Below the pieces are notes generated by a model. The model worked only from the letters and a program-made list of their open reading frames with translations. It was not told the DNA's origin and searched no databases. Below, piece after piece: positions 32,065 to 40,417 of a DNA stretch of 64,000 nt. The DNA lies in contig OZ244895.1 in NCBI GenBank assembly GCA_965221555.1, positions 3,038,001 through 3,102,000 on the forward strand, given 5' to 3'. Every line of letters starts with the position of its first letter. The first letter of the stretch is position 1. The DNA comes from JAJEAD01 sp965221555. Its GTDB lineage: Bacteria > Pseudomonadota > Gammaproteobacteria > HK1. A program made the position numbers and the translations under genes.

Positions 32065-34221
32065 TCAGCGCCCTCGCCGCCACGTGTGGTAGCGCCCCAG
32101 GAAGCGCAGCAGGCGCTCGGGGGCGTGGGCGCGCCGCCAGGCTCCGGCCGCGAAGCGGTTCGCCTCGCTGAGTGTCGGGTAGGTGTGGATGGTACCGAGG
32201 ATCTTGTTGAGGCCGCGGCGATGGCGCATCGCGCTCACGAACTCCGTGAGCAGCTCGGCCGCGCTCTCCCCCACCACGGTCGCGCCGAGGACGCGGTCCT
32301 TCCCCGGCGGGGTGAGCACCTTCACCCAGCCCTCGGGCGCCTCGTCCGCGATCGCCCGGTCGAGCTCCGACAGGGGGTAGCGGGTGACCTCGACCTCGAT
32401 GCCGCGCTCGCGCGCTTCGCGCTCGTTGATGCCCACGCGGGCCACCTCCGGGTCGGTGAAGGTCGCCCAGGGGATCACCGAATAGTCGACGCGGAAGCGC
32501 CACAACGAGCCGAAGAGCGCGTTCACGGTCGCGTACCAGGCCTGGTGGGAGGCGACGTGGGTGAACTGGTAGGGGCCGGCCACGTCGCCGCAGGCATAGA
32601 TGTTCGGACACGCGGTGCGCAGGTATTCGTCGACCTCGACGGTGCGATTGGGCGCCACCCCGATCCCGAGTTCCTCGAGTCCGTAGCCTTCGACGCGGGG
32701 CCGGCGCCCCAGCGCCACCAGGATCTCGACGAAGGGAAGCGCCACCTCGCGCCCCTCGTGCTCGCAGACGAGGCGATGCGCTCCGTCCGTGCCCGCCTCG
32801 ACCCGCTTTGCGGTGTGGCCCACCCGAACGTCGATGCCCTCCTCGCGGAAGCGGCCGGCGACGATCTCGGAGACTTCCTGGTCCTCGCGCGCGAGCAGGC
32901 TCGGCAGCATCTCGACCTGGGTGACCCGGCTGCCCAGGCGGGCGAAGCACTGCGCGAGCTCGCAGCCGATCGCGCCCCCGCCCAGCACCAGCAGGCTCTC
33001 GGGGAGGGCGCGCAGGTCCCAGATGGTGTCCGAGGTGCGGTAGGCGACGCGGTCGAGCCCCGGGATGGGCGGCACCAGGGGTCCGGCGCCGGTGGCGATG
33101 ATGATGTTGCGGGTGGTCAGGGTCCGGCCCGCCACCTCGACGGTGTAGGGCGAGGTGAGGGTGGCGTCGCCCTCGACGCACTCGACGCCGAGGCCCTGGT
33201 AGCGCTCCCGCGAGTCGTGCGGTTCGATGGTGCGGATCACCCGCCGGACGCGCTCCATCACCTGCCCGAAGTCCACTTCGGCGCTCGCGCTGCGGATGCC
33301 GTAGGCGCTCGCGTTGCGGATCTGCGCGAGCAGCCGCGTCGTGCGGATCAGCGCCTTGGAGGGGACGCAGCCGGTGTTCAGGCAGTCGCCCCCCATGCGA
33401 TCACGCTCCACCAGCGCGACCCGGGCGCGCAGCGTCGCCCCGATGAGCGAGCTGACGAGGCCCGCCGAGCCCGCGCCCACCACCACCAGATCCCAGTCGA
33501 AGCGCCGGGGTCTCGGCCACTTGCGAAGCACCCGGCGTGCCTTGATCACCCCGAGCGCGCGTCGCGCCAGCCAGGGAAAGATCCCCAGCAGCACGAAGGA
33601 GCCGATCAGGGCGGGGGACAGGATGCCGTCGAGGGAGTCGATGCGGGCCAACTGGGTGCCCGCATTCACGTAGACCAGGGTCCCCGCGAACATTCCGACC
33701 AGACTCACCCAGGCGTAGGTGAAGGTCCGGATCGGGGTCAGCGCCATCGCGAGGTTGATGACGAAGAAGGGAAAGAGGGGCACGAGGCGCAGCGTGAAGA
33801 GGTAGAACGCGCCGTCCTTCTCGATGCCACGGTTGATCGCGCCGAGGTGGTCCCCGAAGCGCGCCGTCACCATGTCGCGCAACAGGAAGCGGGCCACGAG
33901 GAAGGCGATGGTCGCGCCCGCGGTGGCCGCCAGGGAGCAGAGCACCGCGCCCACCACCAGGCCGAAGATGGCGCCGCCAAGCAGAGTGAGCACTGCGGCC
34001 GCCGGCAGGGAGAGCGCGGTGATGGACACGTACCCCACGAAGAAGATCGCCGCGCTTCGCACCGGGTGGGCGTCGTGCCAGGCCTGGATGTGCGCCTGCT
34101 GCGACTTGAGATGGGAGAGGCTCAGGTAGTCGCCAAAATCAAAGAAGAAGAAGGCGAACACGAGCGCCACGAGCGCGGCCGCCAGGACCGCCTTGCCGAC
34201 GCTGGAACCCTTTACCGCCAC
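32065..34221 (-). CDS. Membrane TVP38/TMEM64-type domain fused to a dihydrolipoamide/mercuric reductase-like flavoprotein
   Basis: 718 residues from the GTG at 34221 (GGGGAA upstream). Residues about 10-220 form a SNARE-associated/TVP38 (DedA-like) membrane domain with at least five spans, including FFVGYVSITALSLPAAAVL and RLVPLFPFFVINLAM. Residues about 243-715 are a class I pyridine nucleotide-disulfide oxidoreductase: FAD motif VVVGAGSAGLVSSLIG, redox disulfide C280-x4-C285 (GGDCLNTGCVPSK), NAD motif VLGGGAIGCELAQCFA and dimerisation domain. The fusion anchors a disulfide reductase to the inner membrane. The electron acceptor is unknown; no mercury-binding cysteines are seen. Confidence 0.88.
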   Translation of the reverse strand: MAVKGSSVGKAVLAAALVALVFAFFFFDFGDYLSLSHLKSQQAHIQAWHDAHPVRSAAIFFVGYVSITALSLPAAAVLTLLGGAIFGLVVGAVLCSLAATAGATIAFLVARFLLRDMVTARFGDHLGAINRGIEKDGAFYLFTLRLVPLFPFFVINLAMALTPIRTFTYAWVSLVGMFAGTLVYVNAGTQLARIDSLDGILSPALIGSFVLLGIFPWLARRALGVIKARRVLRKWPRPRRFDWDLVVVGAGSAGLVSSLIGATLRARVALVERDRMGGDCLNTGCVPSKALIRTTRLLAQIRNASAYGIRSASAEVDFGQVMERVRRVIRTIEPHDSRERYQGLGVECVEGDATLTSPYTVEVAGRTLTTRNIIIATGAGPLVPPIPGLDRVAYRTSDTIWDLRALPESLLVLGGGAIGCELAQCFARLGSRVTQVEMLPSLLAREDQEVSEIVAGRFREEGIDVRVGHTAKRVEAGTDGAHRLVCEHEGREVALPFVEILVALGRRPRVEGYGLEELGIGVAPNRTVEVDEYLRTACPNIYACGDVAGPYQFTHVASHQAWYATVNALFGSLWRFRVDYSVIPWATFTDPEVARVGINEREARERGIEVEVTRYPLSELDRAIADEAPEGWVKVLTPPGKDRVLGATVVGESAAELLTEFVSAMRHRRGLNKILGTIHTYPTLSEANRFAAGAWRRAHAPERLLRFLGRYHTWRRGR

Positions 34222-34671
34222 TGGATTCGTTCCCCGGGCGGGGCCGCGCTGGCAGCGGCGCCCGGGCCGTGGCCGGCGGCGGCTTCGTGCTCGTACATGG
34301 GATGGCGCCTCTTGCCGGGGGTAGTGGTTCTCGCCGCCTTCGCGCAGTCCGCTCGCACCTTCCGCGCCGCGCCCGGAAACCTTACTGCAAAGGCGCCGCG
34401 CAAGCGAAGGGCGCGGGGCTTGCCCGCTCGCAGGGAAGTCCGCGCCATCGGCGCTTCGTCTGTTTCCGGCTCGCCGTTGCGCGTCTTCTTGGCCCATGCG
34501 CCTTGCTACCACGGCATCCTGGCGCCCGAAGCAGCCGAAGATTGGCGAGCCTTGCGGGCTTGTCCCACAAGACCGCCCCGCACGGGGCAACACTCTTGCT
34601 TGCGCGGCATCGAAAGTAGCGGCTACCCTGCCGCCCCCTCCGACTCCCACGCCCGGGTGATTGGCGCTTCG
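34222..34671. other. Intergenic region with a degenerate MITE-like end
   Basis: 450 bp between divergent genes. Bases 34504-34567 (reverse orientation) align with the left end of the MITE-like repeat: ACGGCATCCTGGCGCCCGAA, then GCAGCCGAAGATTGGCGAGC and CTTGCGGGCTTGTCC. No gene is supported in the rest. Confidence 0.6.
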
Positions 34672-35586
34672 ATGTGGTCCTTCGCCCTGATCGCAATCAT
34701 CCTGGTGGCGGTGACTCTGGCGTTCCTGCTGCGTCCGCTGTTCCGGGGACAGGCGCCGCAAGGCGACCGGAGCGCCCGCGACGCGAATCTCGAGATCCAT
34801 CGCGAACGCCTGCGCGAGCTCGAGTCCGAGCACAGAGCGGGCCGCATCACGGCGCAGGAGTGCCTCGAAGCCCGCGAGGAGATCGAGCGCGAGTTGCGGG
34901 GCGACATCGCCGAAGGCGAATCGCAAGGGGAGGATCGGGCGCCGGCGTGGCGGACGGCCCTGGTGATCGCGCTGGCGCTCCCGGTGCTCGCATCCGCCGT
35001 CTACTATCAACTCGGAGCGTGGCACACCCTGGTGGAGACGCCGGACGAGATCGTGTCGAACGCGTCGAAGGCGGAGCTCGAGTCTCTCGAAGCCGCCGTG
35101 CGCCAGAATCCCCGCGACGCCGAGGGCTGGCTGCGCCTCGGGCGCGCCGCGGTGGCGCTCGAACGCTACCACTACGGACTTCAGGCCTTCGCCGAGGCGC
35201 ACCGGCTTGTCGGCGAGCGCCCGGACATCCTCGCGGACCATGCGGAGGCGGAAGCGCTGCTCGCGGGCTATCGCTTCCTGGGAGGCCCTGCCCAGCGCCT
35301 GGAACGCGCGCTGGAGATCGATCCCCGGCACGAGAAGTCGCTGTGGCTCGCGGGCTTCGCCGCCCTGCAGAGCGCACGCCCGGAGCTGGCCCTCACCCGG
35401 TGGGAGACGCTGCTTGCGGGCGTCGAGGCCGGTTCGGAGCAGGCCCGCATGCTGGAGACGCTCATCGAGCGCACCCGGGAGGAGACGGGCGCGGCGGGGG
35501 GAGAGGCTCAATCCGGGACGGCCGCAACGATGCCCTCCAGTGGGTCGTCCCCCGATTCATCGAACCAGTCCTCCACGAGCCGGTAG
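34672..35586 (+). CDS. ccmI: CcmI-like cytochrome c biogenesis protein
   Basis: 304 residues from the ATG at 34672. The N-terminal span SFALIAIILVAVTLAFLLRP, the loop with LEIHRERLRELESEHRAGRI, and a second span (about 84-100) are the CcmI membrane part. TPR-like helices (about 125-260) bind apocytochrome c in known CcmI proteins. No other ccm gene is nearby, so it is separated from its usual operon. The last about 30 residues (from about 275) come from a duplicated segment that contains antisense nudC sequence. Confidence 0.85.
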   Translation: MWSFALIAIILVAVTLAFLLRPLFRGQAPQGDRSARDANLEIHRERLRELESEHRAGRITAQECLEAREEIERELRGDIAEGESQGEDRAPAWRTALVIALALPVLASAVYYQLGAWHTLVETPDEIVSNASKAELESLEAAVRQNPRDAEGWLRLGRAAVALERYHYGLQAFAEAHRLVGERPDILADHAEAEALLAGYRFLGGPAQRLERALEIDPRHEKSLWLAGFAALQSARPELALTRWETLLAGVEAGSEQARMLETLIERTREETGAAGGEAQSGTAATMPSSGSSPDSSNQSSTSR

Positions 35587-35745
35587 GCGATGGACACGCT
35601 GGAGACGCTCATCGAGCGCACCCGGGAGGAGACGGGCGCGGCGGGGGGAGAGGCTCAATCCGGGACGGCCGGAACAATGTCCTCCAGGCGGCCGTCCCCC
35701 GATTCGTCGAACCAGTCCTCGACGAGCCGGTAGGCGATGGACACA
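35452..35745. repeat. 147-bp tandem duplication across the convergent ends of ccmI and nudC
   Basis: Copy 1 is 35452-35598 and copy 2 is 35599-35745, about 90% identical. Each copy begins with CTGGAGACGCTCATCGAGCG and ends GGTAGGCGATGGACAC. Copy 2 contains the true end of nudC; copy 1 is now read as the C-terminus of CcmI. Confidence 0.9.
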
Positions 35746-36629
35746 CGTCGAGGCAGCTCGACCCGCCCTGCCCGGATCTCTCGAACGAGCTCGTCGCGCG
35801 TGAACCACCGCGCGTCGTCGAGCTCCTGCCGGTCCAGCACGATGGACTTGTCCGTCGCCCGGGCCCGAAACCCCAGCATGAGGGAGGCGGGAAAGGGCCA
35901 GGGCTGCGAGGAGTGATAGCGCACGTCGGTGACGACCACCCCGGCCTCCTCATGGATCTCTCGCACCACCGCGTCCTCCAGGCTTTCTCCCGGCTCGACG
36001 AAGCCGGCGAGCGCGGAGTAGGTCGGCCACGGCCAACCGGGCGAACGGCCGAGCAGGCAGCACGAATCCGCTCCTTCGACGAACTCCACGAGCACGATCA
36101 CCGCGGGGTCGGTGCGAGGGAATGTCTGCGCCCGGCAGGCTGCGTTGGTGCATTCCAGCATGTGGCCGCCGTGGCGAATGGCGTTCGCGCTGCCGCAGTC
36201 ACCGCAGTGGCGATGGCGCCGGTGCCAGTGGATGAGCGCCCGGGCGTAGGCGAGCAGAGCGCCGTCCTGGGGATCGAGCCGGACTCCGGCATCCGGGAGC
36301 TCGCACAGCTCCGCCCCCGCGGGGAGCCGGTCGAGCAGCGTCTGCTCCTCGATATCGAGGTCCACCGCGAAGCAGGCGCTCGACCCGAGCATGCCCAGCA
36401 GCACCATGGTGCCCGGGCCAAGCTCCTCGACCTGATGGGGCTTGAGCAGGAGAGGCGCCGGGGTGCGCGCGCCACATACAACGCTGCGGCTGCGCCAGAT
36501 CGGGACCAGGAGGGTCTCCGGGCCGCGCCGGCGTCGTTCCAGCCACTGCGGATCGCTGCGGCGCGGGTGCGCGCGGTCCAGGCGCAACCCCGAAAAGTAG
36601 TTCCGTGACGAGCGGGTGAGATGGTCCAT
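35655..36629 (-). CDS. nudC: NAD(H) pyrophosphatase (NudC), Nudix hydrolase
   Basis: 324 residues. A zinc ribbon (HCGDCGSANAIRHGGHMLEC and later TNAACRAQ) precedes the Nudix box GFVEPGESLEDAVVREIHEE (with AGV following). The NudC-specific SQPWPFP-type motif reads YHSSQPWPFPASLM. The enzyme hydrolyses NADH and removes NAD caps from RNA. The N-terminal domain is standard. The 3' end lies in the second unit of the 147-bp duplication, and a second copy of its last residues is encoded just beyond the stop. Confidence 0.93.
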   Translation of the reverse strand: MDHLTRSSRNYFSGLRLDRAHPRRSDPQWLERRRRGPETLLVPIWRSRSVVCGARTPAPLLLKPHQVEELGPGTMVLLGMLGSSACFAVDLDIEEQTLLDRLPAGAELCELPDAGVRLDPQDGALLAYARALIHWHRRHRHCGDCGSANAIRHGGHMLECTNAACRAQTFPRTDPAVIVLVEFVEGADSCCLLGRSPGWPWPTYSALAGFVEPGESLEDAVVREIHEEAGVVVTDVRYHSSQPWPFPASLMLGFRARATDKSIVLDRQELDDARWFTRDELVREIRAGRVELPRRVSIAYRLVEDWFDESGDGRLEDIVPAVPD

Positions 36630-36719
36630 GGGGATCTCGTCGGCAACGGGATGCTACACCACGAACACCAGATGTAGGGGTTACACTCGGGAGTGACCAC
36701 AAGTGGTGGTAGGCGAGTC

Positions 36720-36747
36720 TTGAATTTTGTTCGCGGAAGTCTAGAAT
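36720..36747 (+). promoter_or_regulatory. Candidate sigma-70 promoter of the ribonucleotide reductase operon
   Basis: TTGAAT (36720-36725), a 16-bp spacer, then TAGAAT (36742-36747). The near-consensus pair would give a leader of about 430 nt before nrdJ. A 12-bp palindrome ACCACAAGTGGT lies just upstream (about 36697). Sequence inference only. Confidence 0.5.
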
Positions 36748-36881
36748 CCAGAAGTTCTGGGGTCGTGGGCACGGACACTCGCGCGGTGGCAATGATGGGT
36801 CAGAGCATCTGCCCGGATTCATCCACGTTCACCGGGATCCATCCGCACAACTTCACCGATTGACCAAGCGAGGGGGGGCAG

Positions 36882-37181
36882 ATGTCGGCAGGGGTGATGG
36901 CGTTTGCGAGGCAGGGAGCGCAGGCGTACCTGGACACGATGTCGAGCAGCCTGATTCGCGTTCAGTATGATCCGTGCCGGCGGGGACACGTCCGCAGCCG
37001 CGGATCGGGGGAGAGCCGCGGCCAGCAACAAGTCCCGCCGCCCACCGCTGCGTGTCGCACCGGAGCCGGCGGCGCTACCAGGCTTGACCGGAGCACCACC
37101 AGGCCTGACCGGAGCGTCACCAGGCTTGCCCTGAGGGCCACAACCAGGCTTGAACGCACCACCACCGGGCTTGACCGGTAA
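36882..37181 (+). CDS. Possible leader ORF overlapping the ribonucleotide reductase start
   Basis: 99 codons from an ATG preceded by a G-rich ribosome binding site (GAGGGGGGGCAG). Its TAA shares one base with the nrdJ ATG (TAATG), and nrdJ itself has no RBS, so coupling is plausible. The C-terminal third is five TTRLDR-like heptads from the 21-bp repeat. The sequence is low complexity with no family match, and an opposite-strand frame is equally open, so it may not be a real protein. Confidence 0.3.
   Translation: MSAGVMAFARQGAQAYLDTMSSSLIRVQYDPCRRGHVRSRGSGESRGQQQVPPPTAACRTGAGGATRLDRSTTRPDRSVTRLALRATTRLERTTTGLDR
37077..37181 (+). repeat. Five 21-bp tandem repeats in the ribonucleotide reductase leader
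   Basis: Units ACCAGGCTTGACCGGAGCAC-like at 37077, 37098, 37119 (24 bp), 37143 and 37164 (18 bp). The array ends exactly at the nrdJ start codon. The period is a multiple of three, so it keeps any reading frame. Confidence 0.8.
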
Positions 37182-39328
37182 TGAAGCTCGTCCACAGCCA
37201 GTCAACGAACTTCACCGCCGCGGGTGCGCCGGAGATCGGCTATCAGACCGCTTCCATCGATATCTGGGACAAGAAGTACCGCCTCAAGTCCAAGGACGGG
37301 CGGGCGGTCGACGAGGACATCGACCAGACCTACCGGCGCGTGGCGCGCGCGCTCGCCGATGTGGAGACCACCCGGGAGAAGCGCGAGCACTGGTACGAGA
37401 AGTTCCTCGACGCGCTTCGCCGCGGCGCCATCCCCGCCGGGCGGATCGTCTCGAACGCCGGCGCGCGCACCCACAAACCCGCGACCTCCACCATCAACTG
37501 CACGGTGTCCGCCGCCATCCACGACTCCATGGACGACATCCTGGAGAAGGTCCACGAGGCCGGACTGACGCTCAAGGCGGGTTGCGGCATCGGATACGAG
37601 TTCTCGACGCTTCGCCCCCGGGGGGCCTACGTCAGCGGAGCCGGCGCCTACACCTCCGGGCCGCTCTCCTTCATGGACATCTACGACCGGATGTGCTTCA
37701 CCGTCTCCTCGGCGGGCGGGCGGCGCGGCGCCCAGATGGCGACCTTCGACATCGGCCACCCCGATGTCATGGAGTTCATCCGGGCGAAGCAGGAGGACGG
37801 ACGCCTGCGGCAGTTCAACCTGTCCCTGCTCATCAACCGCGGCTTCATGGAAGCGCTCGCCCGGGACGAGGAGTGGCCGCTCGCGTTTCCCCTCACCGCG
37901 GCGGAGCGCGATGACGAGGAGATCGATCTCGACGATCCCGAGCGGGTCGTGTGGCGAGAGTGGCCGGTGAGCGACGGGTACCTCTGCGACGAAGAGGGGC
38001 GCGTGGCGTGCCGGATCTACCGCAAGATCAAAGCGCAACGGATCTGGGACGTCATCATGACGTCGACCTACGACTTCGCCGAGCCCGGGTTCATTCTCAT
38101 CGACCAGATCAACGAGATGAACAACAACTGGTTCTGCGAGAACATCCGCGCCACCAACCCGTGCGGAGAGCAGCCCCTCCCGGAGTACGGGGCGTGCCTG
38201 CTCGGCTCGCTGAACCTGACCCGATACGTGCTGGATCCCTTCACCGATCGGGCGCGATTCGACTGGGAGGGCTACCAGGACACGATTGCCACCTTCACCC
38301 GGATGCTCGACAACGTGGTGGAGCTGCACGGGCTGCCGATCGAGCCCCAGCGCGAAGAGATCCAGCGCAAGCGTCGACACGGGATGGGATACCTGGGCCT
38401 GGGGTCGACGCTCGCCCTGCTGGGAATCCGTTACGGCAGCGAGGAGTCCCTGGCGTTCACCGAGCGGGTCAGCCGAGAGATGGCCGTGGTCGGATGGCGC
38501 ACCGGCGTCGAGCTCTGCGAGGAGAAAGGGCCCGCTCCGGTCATGGACGAGCTCTTCGAAGTCACGCCGCGCATGTTGCAGATGCGCCCCGAGATGCGCG
38601 AGGACGGCTATGAGGTCGGAGACCAGGTGCCAGGCCGGATCCTGCACGCGAAGTACAGCCGCTACATGCAGCGCCTCGCCGAGATCGCGCCGGACATCAT
38701 CGAGGACATCGTCGAGAAGGGCGCCCGCTTTACCCACCATACCTCGATCGCACCGACCGGCACGATCTCTCTGTCGCTCGCCAACAACGCGAGTAACGGC
38801 ATCGAGCCGAGCTTCGCGCACCACTATTCGCGCAACGTCATTCGAGAGAGCAAGAAGACCAAGGAGAAGATAGATGTGTTCTCCTACGAACTGCTTGCCT
38901 ACCGCGAACTGATCGACCCGAATGCGATGCCGGATTCCGATCTTCCCGAATACTTCGTGTGCGCCGACGACATCACGCCCACCCAGCACGTGGATGTACA
39001 GGCGGCGGCGCAGAAGTGGGTAGATTCTTCGATCTCCAAGACGATCAACGTACCCACCGACTTCGAGTACGAGCGCTTCAAGGACATATACCTTTACGCT
39101 TACCGTAAAGGGCTCAAGGGATGCACCACCTTCCGCTTCAATCCGGAGGCGTTTCAGGGCGTGCTCGTGAAGGACGAAGACCTGAAGAACACTACCTACT
39201 CCTTCACCCTGGAGGACGGCTCGGTGCTGAAGGTCGCGGGTGACGAGGAAATCGAATACGACGGAGAGACCCACACCGCGGCGAACCTCTTCGACGCGCT
39301 CAAGGAGGGCTACTACGGGAAGTTCTGA
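37181..39328 (+). CDS. nrdJ: Adenosylcobalamin-dependent (class II) ribonucleotide reductase, large catalytic subunit
   Basis: 715 residues. The redox pair is C107 (TINCTVS) and C339, and the thiyl cysteine C328 lies in NPCGE (326-330, ATNPCGEQPLPEYGACLLGS). AGCGIGYEFSTLRPRG and the later HTSIAPTGTISLSLANNASN are conserved in the class II family. It reduces ribonucleotides independently of oxygen using coenzyme B12. There is no zinc ribbon or long Cys tail here: these are supplied by the next gene, as in the NrdJa/NrdJb split form known in Pseudomonas. I saw no cobalamin riboswitch in the leader. Confidence 0.93.
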   Translation: MKLVHSQSTNFTAAGAPEIGYQTASIDIWDKKYRLKSKDGRAVDEDIDQTYRRVARALADVETTREKREHWYEKFLDALRRGAIPAGRIVSNAGARTHKPATSTINCTVSAAIHDSMDDILEKVHEAGLTLKAGCGIGYEFSTLRPRGAYVSGAGAYTSGPLSFMDIYDRMCFTVSSAGGRRGAQMATFDIGHPDVMEFIRAKQEDGRLRQFNLSLLINRGFMEALARDEEWPLAFPLTAAERDDEEIDLDDPERVVWREWPVSDGYLCDEEGRVACRIYRKIKAQRIWDVIMTSTYDFAEPGFILIDQINEMNNNWFCENIRATNPCGEQPLPEYGACLLGSLNLTRYVLDPFTDRARFDWEGYQDTIATFTRMLDNVVELHGLPIEPQREEIQRKRRHGMGYLGLGSTLALLGIRYGSEESLAFTERVSREMAVVGWRTGVELCEEKGPAPVMDELFEVTPRMLQMRPEMREDGYEVGDQVPGRILHAKYSRYMQRLAEIAPDIIEDIVEKGARFTHHTSIAPTGTISLSLANNASNGIEPSFAHHYSRNVIRESKKTKEKIDVFSYELLAYRELIDPNAMPDSDLPEYFVCADDITPTQHVDVQAAAQKWVDSSISKTINVPTDFEYERFKDIYLYAYRKGLKGCTTFRFNPEAFQGVLVKDEDLKNTTYSFTLEDGSVLKVAGDEEIEYDGETHTAANLFDALKEGYYGKF

Positions 39329-39366
39329 GCGGCGTCAGGCGCTCAACCCTACGGACAACAACGATC

Positions 39367-40110
39367 ATGACCATAAAGATCGACAAGAAGATAGTCGACT
39401 ACCGGGTGCTGCAGAATGCCGCCGCCGCAACCGTCGGCGAGCCGCGCGAGCGCGAGGATGATTCGCAGCGGGCGCCCGCCGCCGCTCCGCTTGAGAGGGA
39501 GAGCGCGCAGGTCATCCAGATGCACGAACAGGTCGAGCGCCCGGAGATGCTGGTGGGCTCGACCTACAAGATAAAGACCCCGCTCTCGGAGCATGCGCTC
39601 TACGTCACCATCAACGACATCGTGCTCAACGAAGGCACCAAGCACGAGCTCAGACGGCCCTTCGAAGTGTTCATCAACTCGAAGAACATGGAACACTTTC
39701 AGTGGATAGTCGCCTTGACGTTGATCATATCCGCAGTGTTTCGCAAGGGCGGTGACGTCACCTTCCTGGTCGACGAGCTGCGCTCGGTCTTCGATCCCCG
39801 CGGCGGCTACTTCAAGAAGGGCGGCAAGTACATGCCGTCGCTGGTGGCCGAGATCGGTGACGCGATAGAGTCGCACATGCGCCATATCGGCCTGCTCACT
39901 CGAGAAGATCTCGATGAGCGACAGCGCGAACTCATCACCAGAAAGCGTCGTGAGTACGAAGCGGCGGGCGCGGCGCGCGCAGGCGACGAAGCGGCGATGG
40001 GCGGATTCCCGGCGGGGGCGCAGCTTTGCGCACTGTGCAATACCAAGGCGGTGGTGCTCATGGACGGGTGCATGACCTGTCTGAGCTGCGGAGATTCGAA
40101 GTGCGGTTGA
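39367..40110 (+). CDS. nrdJb: Accessory subunit of split class II ribonucleotide reductase (NrdJb-like)
   Basis: 247 residues, 38 bp after nrdJ. The middle (about 80-170, PFEVFINSKNMEHFQWIVAL then TFLVDELRSVFDPRGGYFKKGGKY) is the TSCPD-like C-terminal domain of class II reductases. The last 25 residues carry four CxxC-type cysteines (CALCNTKA... CMTCLSCGDSKCG) that bind zinc and shuttle electrons to the active-site disulfide. The first 70 residues are poorly conserved linker. Splitting of this tail into a separate chain is the known NrdJb arrangement; it should be needed for turnover. Confidence 0.88.
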   Translation: MTIKIDKKIVDYRVLQNAAAATVGEPREREDDSQRAPAAAPLERESAQVIQMHEQVERPEMLVGSTYKIKTPLSEHALYVTINDIVLNEGTKHELRRPFEVFINSKNMEHFQWIVALTLIISAVFRKGGDVTFLVDELRSVFDPRGGYFKKGGKYMPSLVAEIGDAIESHMRHIGLLTREDLDERQRELITRKRREYEAAGAARAGDEAAMGGFPAGAQLCALCNTKAVVLMDGCMTCLSCGDSKCG

Positions 40111-40367
40111 GGACCGGCTCCGTTACCCCGCGAATCACGCGCGCTCGCGCGACGTTCAGAGACGCCGCAGTGTTTGCGTGGGAAGGGCCGGTGCGGTTTG
40201 GGTCGCCGTGTTTCACCTGTTCACTGCAGCGGGCGCGATCTGCTCGCGGTTGCGGGTCGTACCCGCTTGAACCGCTTCGATGTAGCGTCGCAGGGCGGCG
40301 CGATACGGCGACTGGTTCCGGTTCTTGTGGAGGCCGTGACGGGCGCCGAGAGGGAACTCGGCACTGA

Positions 40368-40417
40368 CCTGCCGGTCGCGAAGGGATTCGTCCCCTCGTG
40401 ACCGGCAGGCTTTTTTT
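40368..40417 (+). terminator. Very stable rho-independent terminator
   Basis: CCTGCCGGTC (40368-40377) pairs perfectly with GACCGGCAGG (40400-40409). The stem continues inward through GGGA/TCCC to a TTCG tetraloop, giving about 19 bp with one mismatch, followed by seven T. It is oriented to end plus-strand transcripts 258 bp after the NrdJb stop. The T-run overlaps the stop of the convergent methyltransferase gene. Confidence 0.88.

Noticed and set aside
32086..34671. Very long plus-strand open frame upstream of ccmI
   Set aside because: It is antisense to the membrane oxidoreductase; only its last part, from the ATG at 34672, is a real gene.
36660..37180. Cobalamin riboswitch upstream of the B12-dependent reductase
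   Set aside because: No B12-box or conserved core motif could be matched by eye; an Rfam search would be decisive.
37077..37181. Tandem repeats resembling a short CRISPR array
   Set aside because: Units are directly adjacent with no spacers and there are no cas genes.
36819..37205. Minus-strand collagen-like Gly/Pro-rich frame
   Set aside because: It is the reverse reading of the 21-bp repeat and has no ribosome binding site or other protein features.
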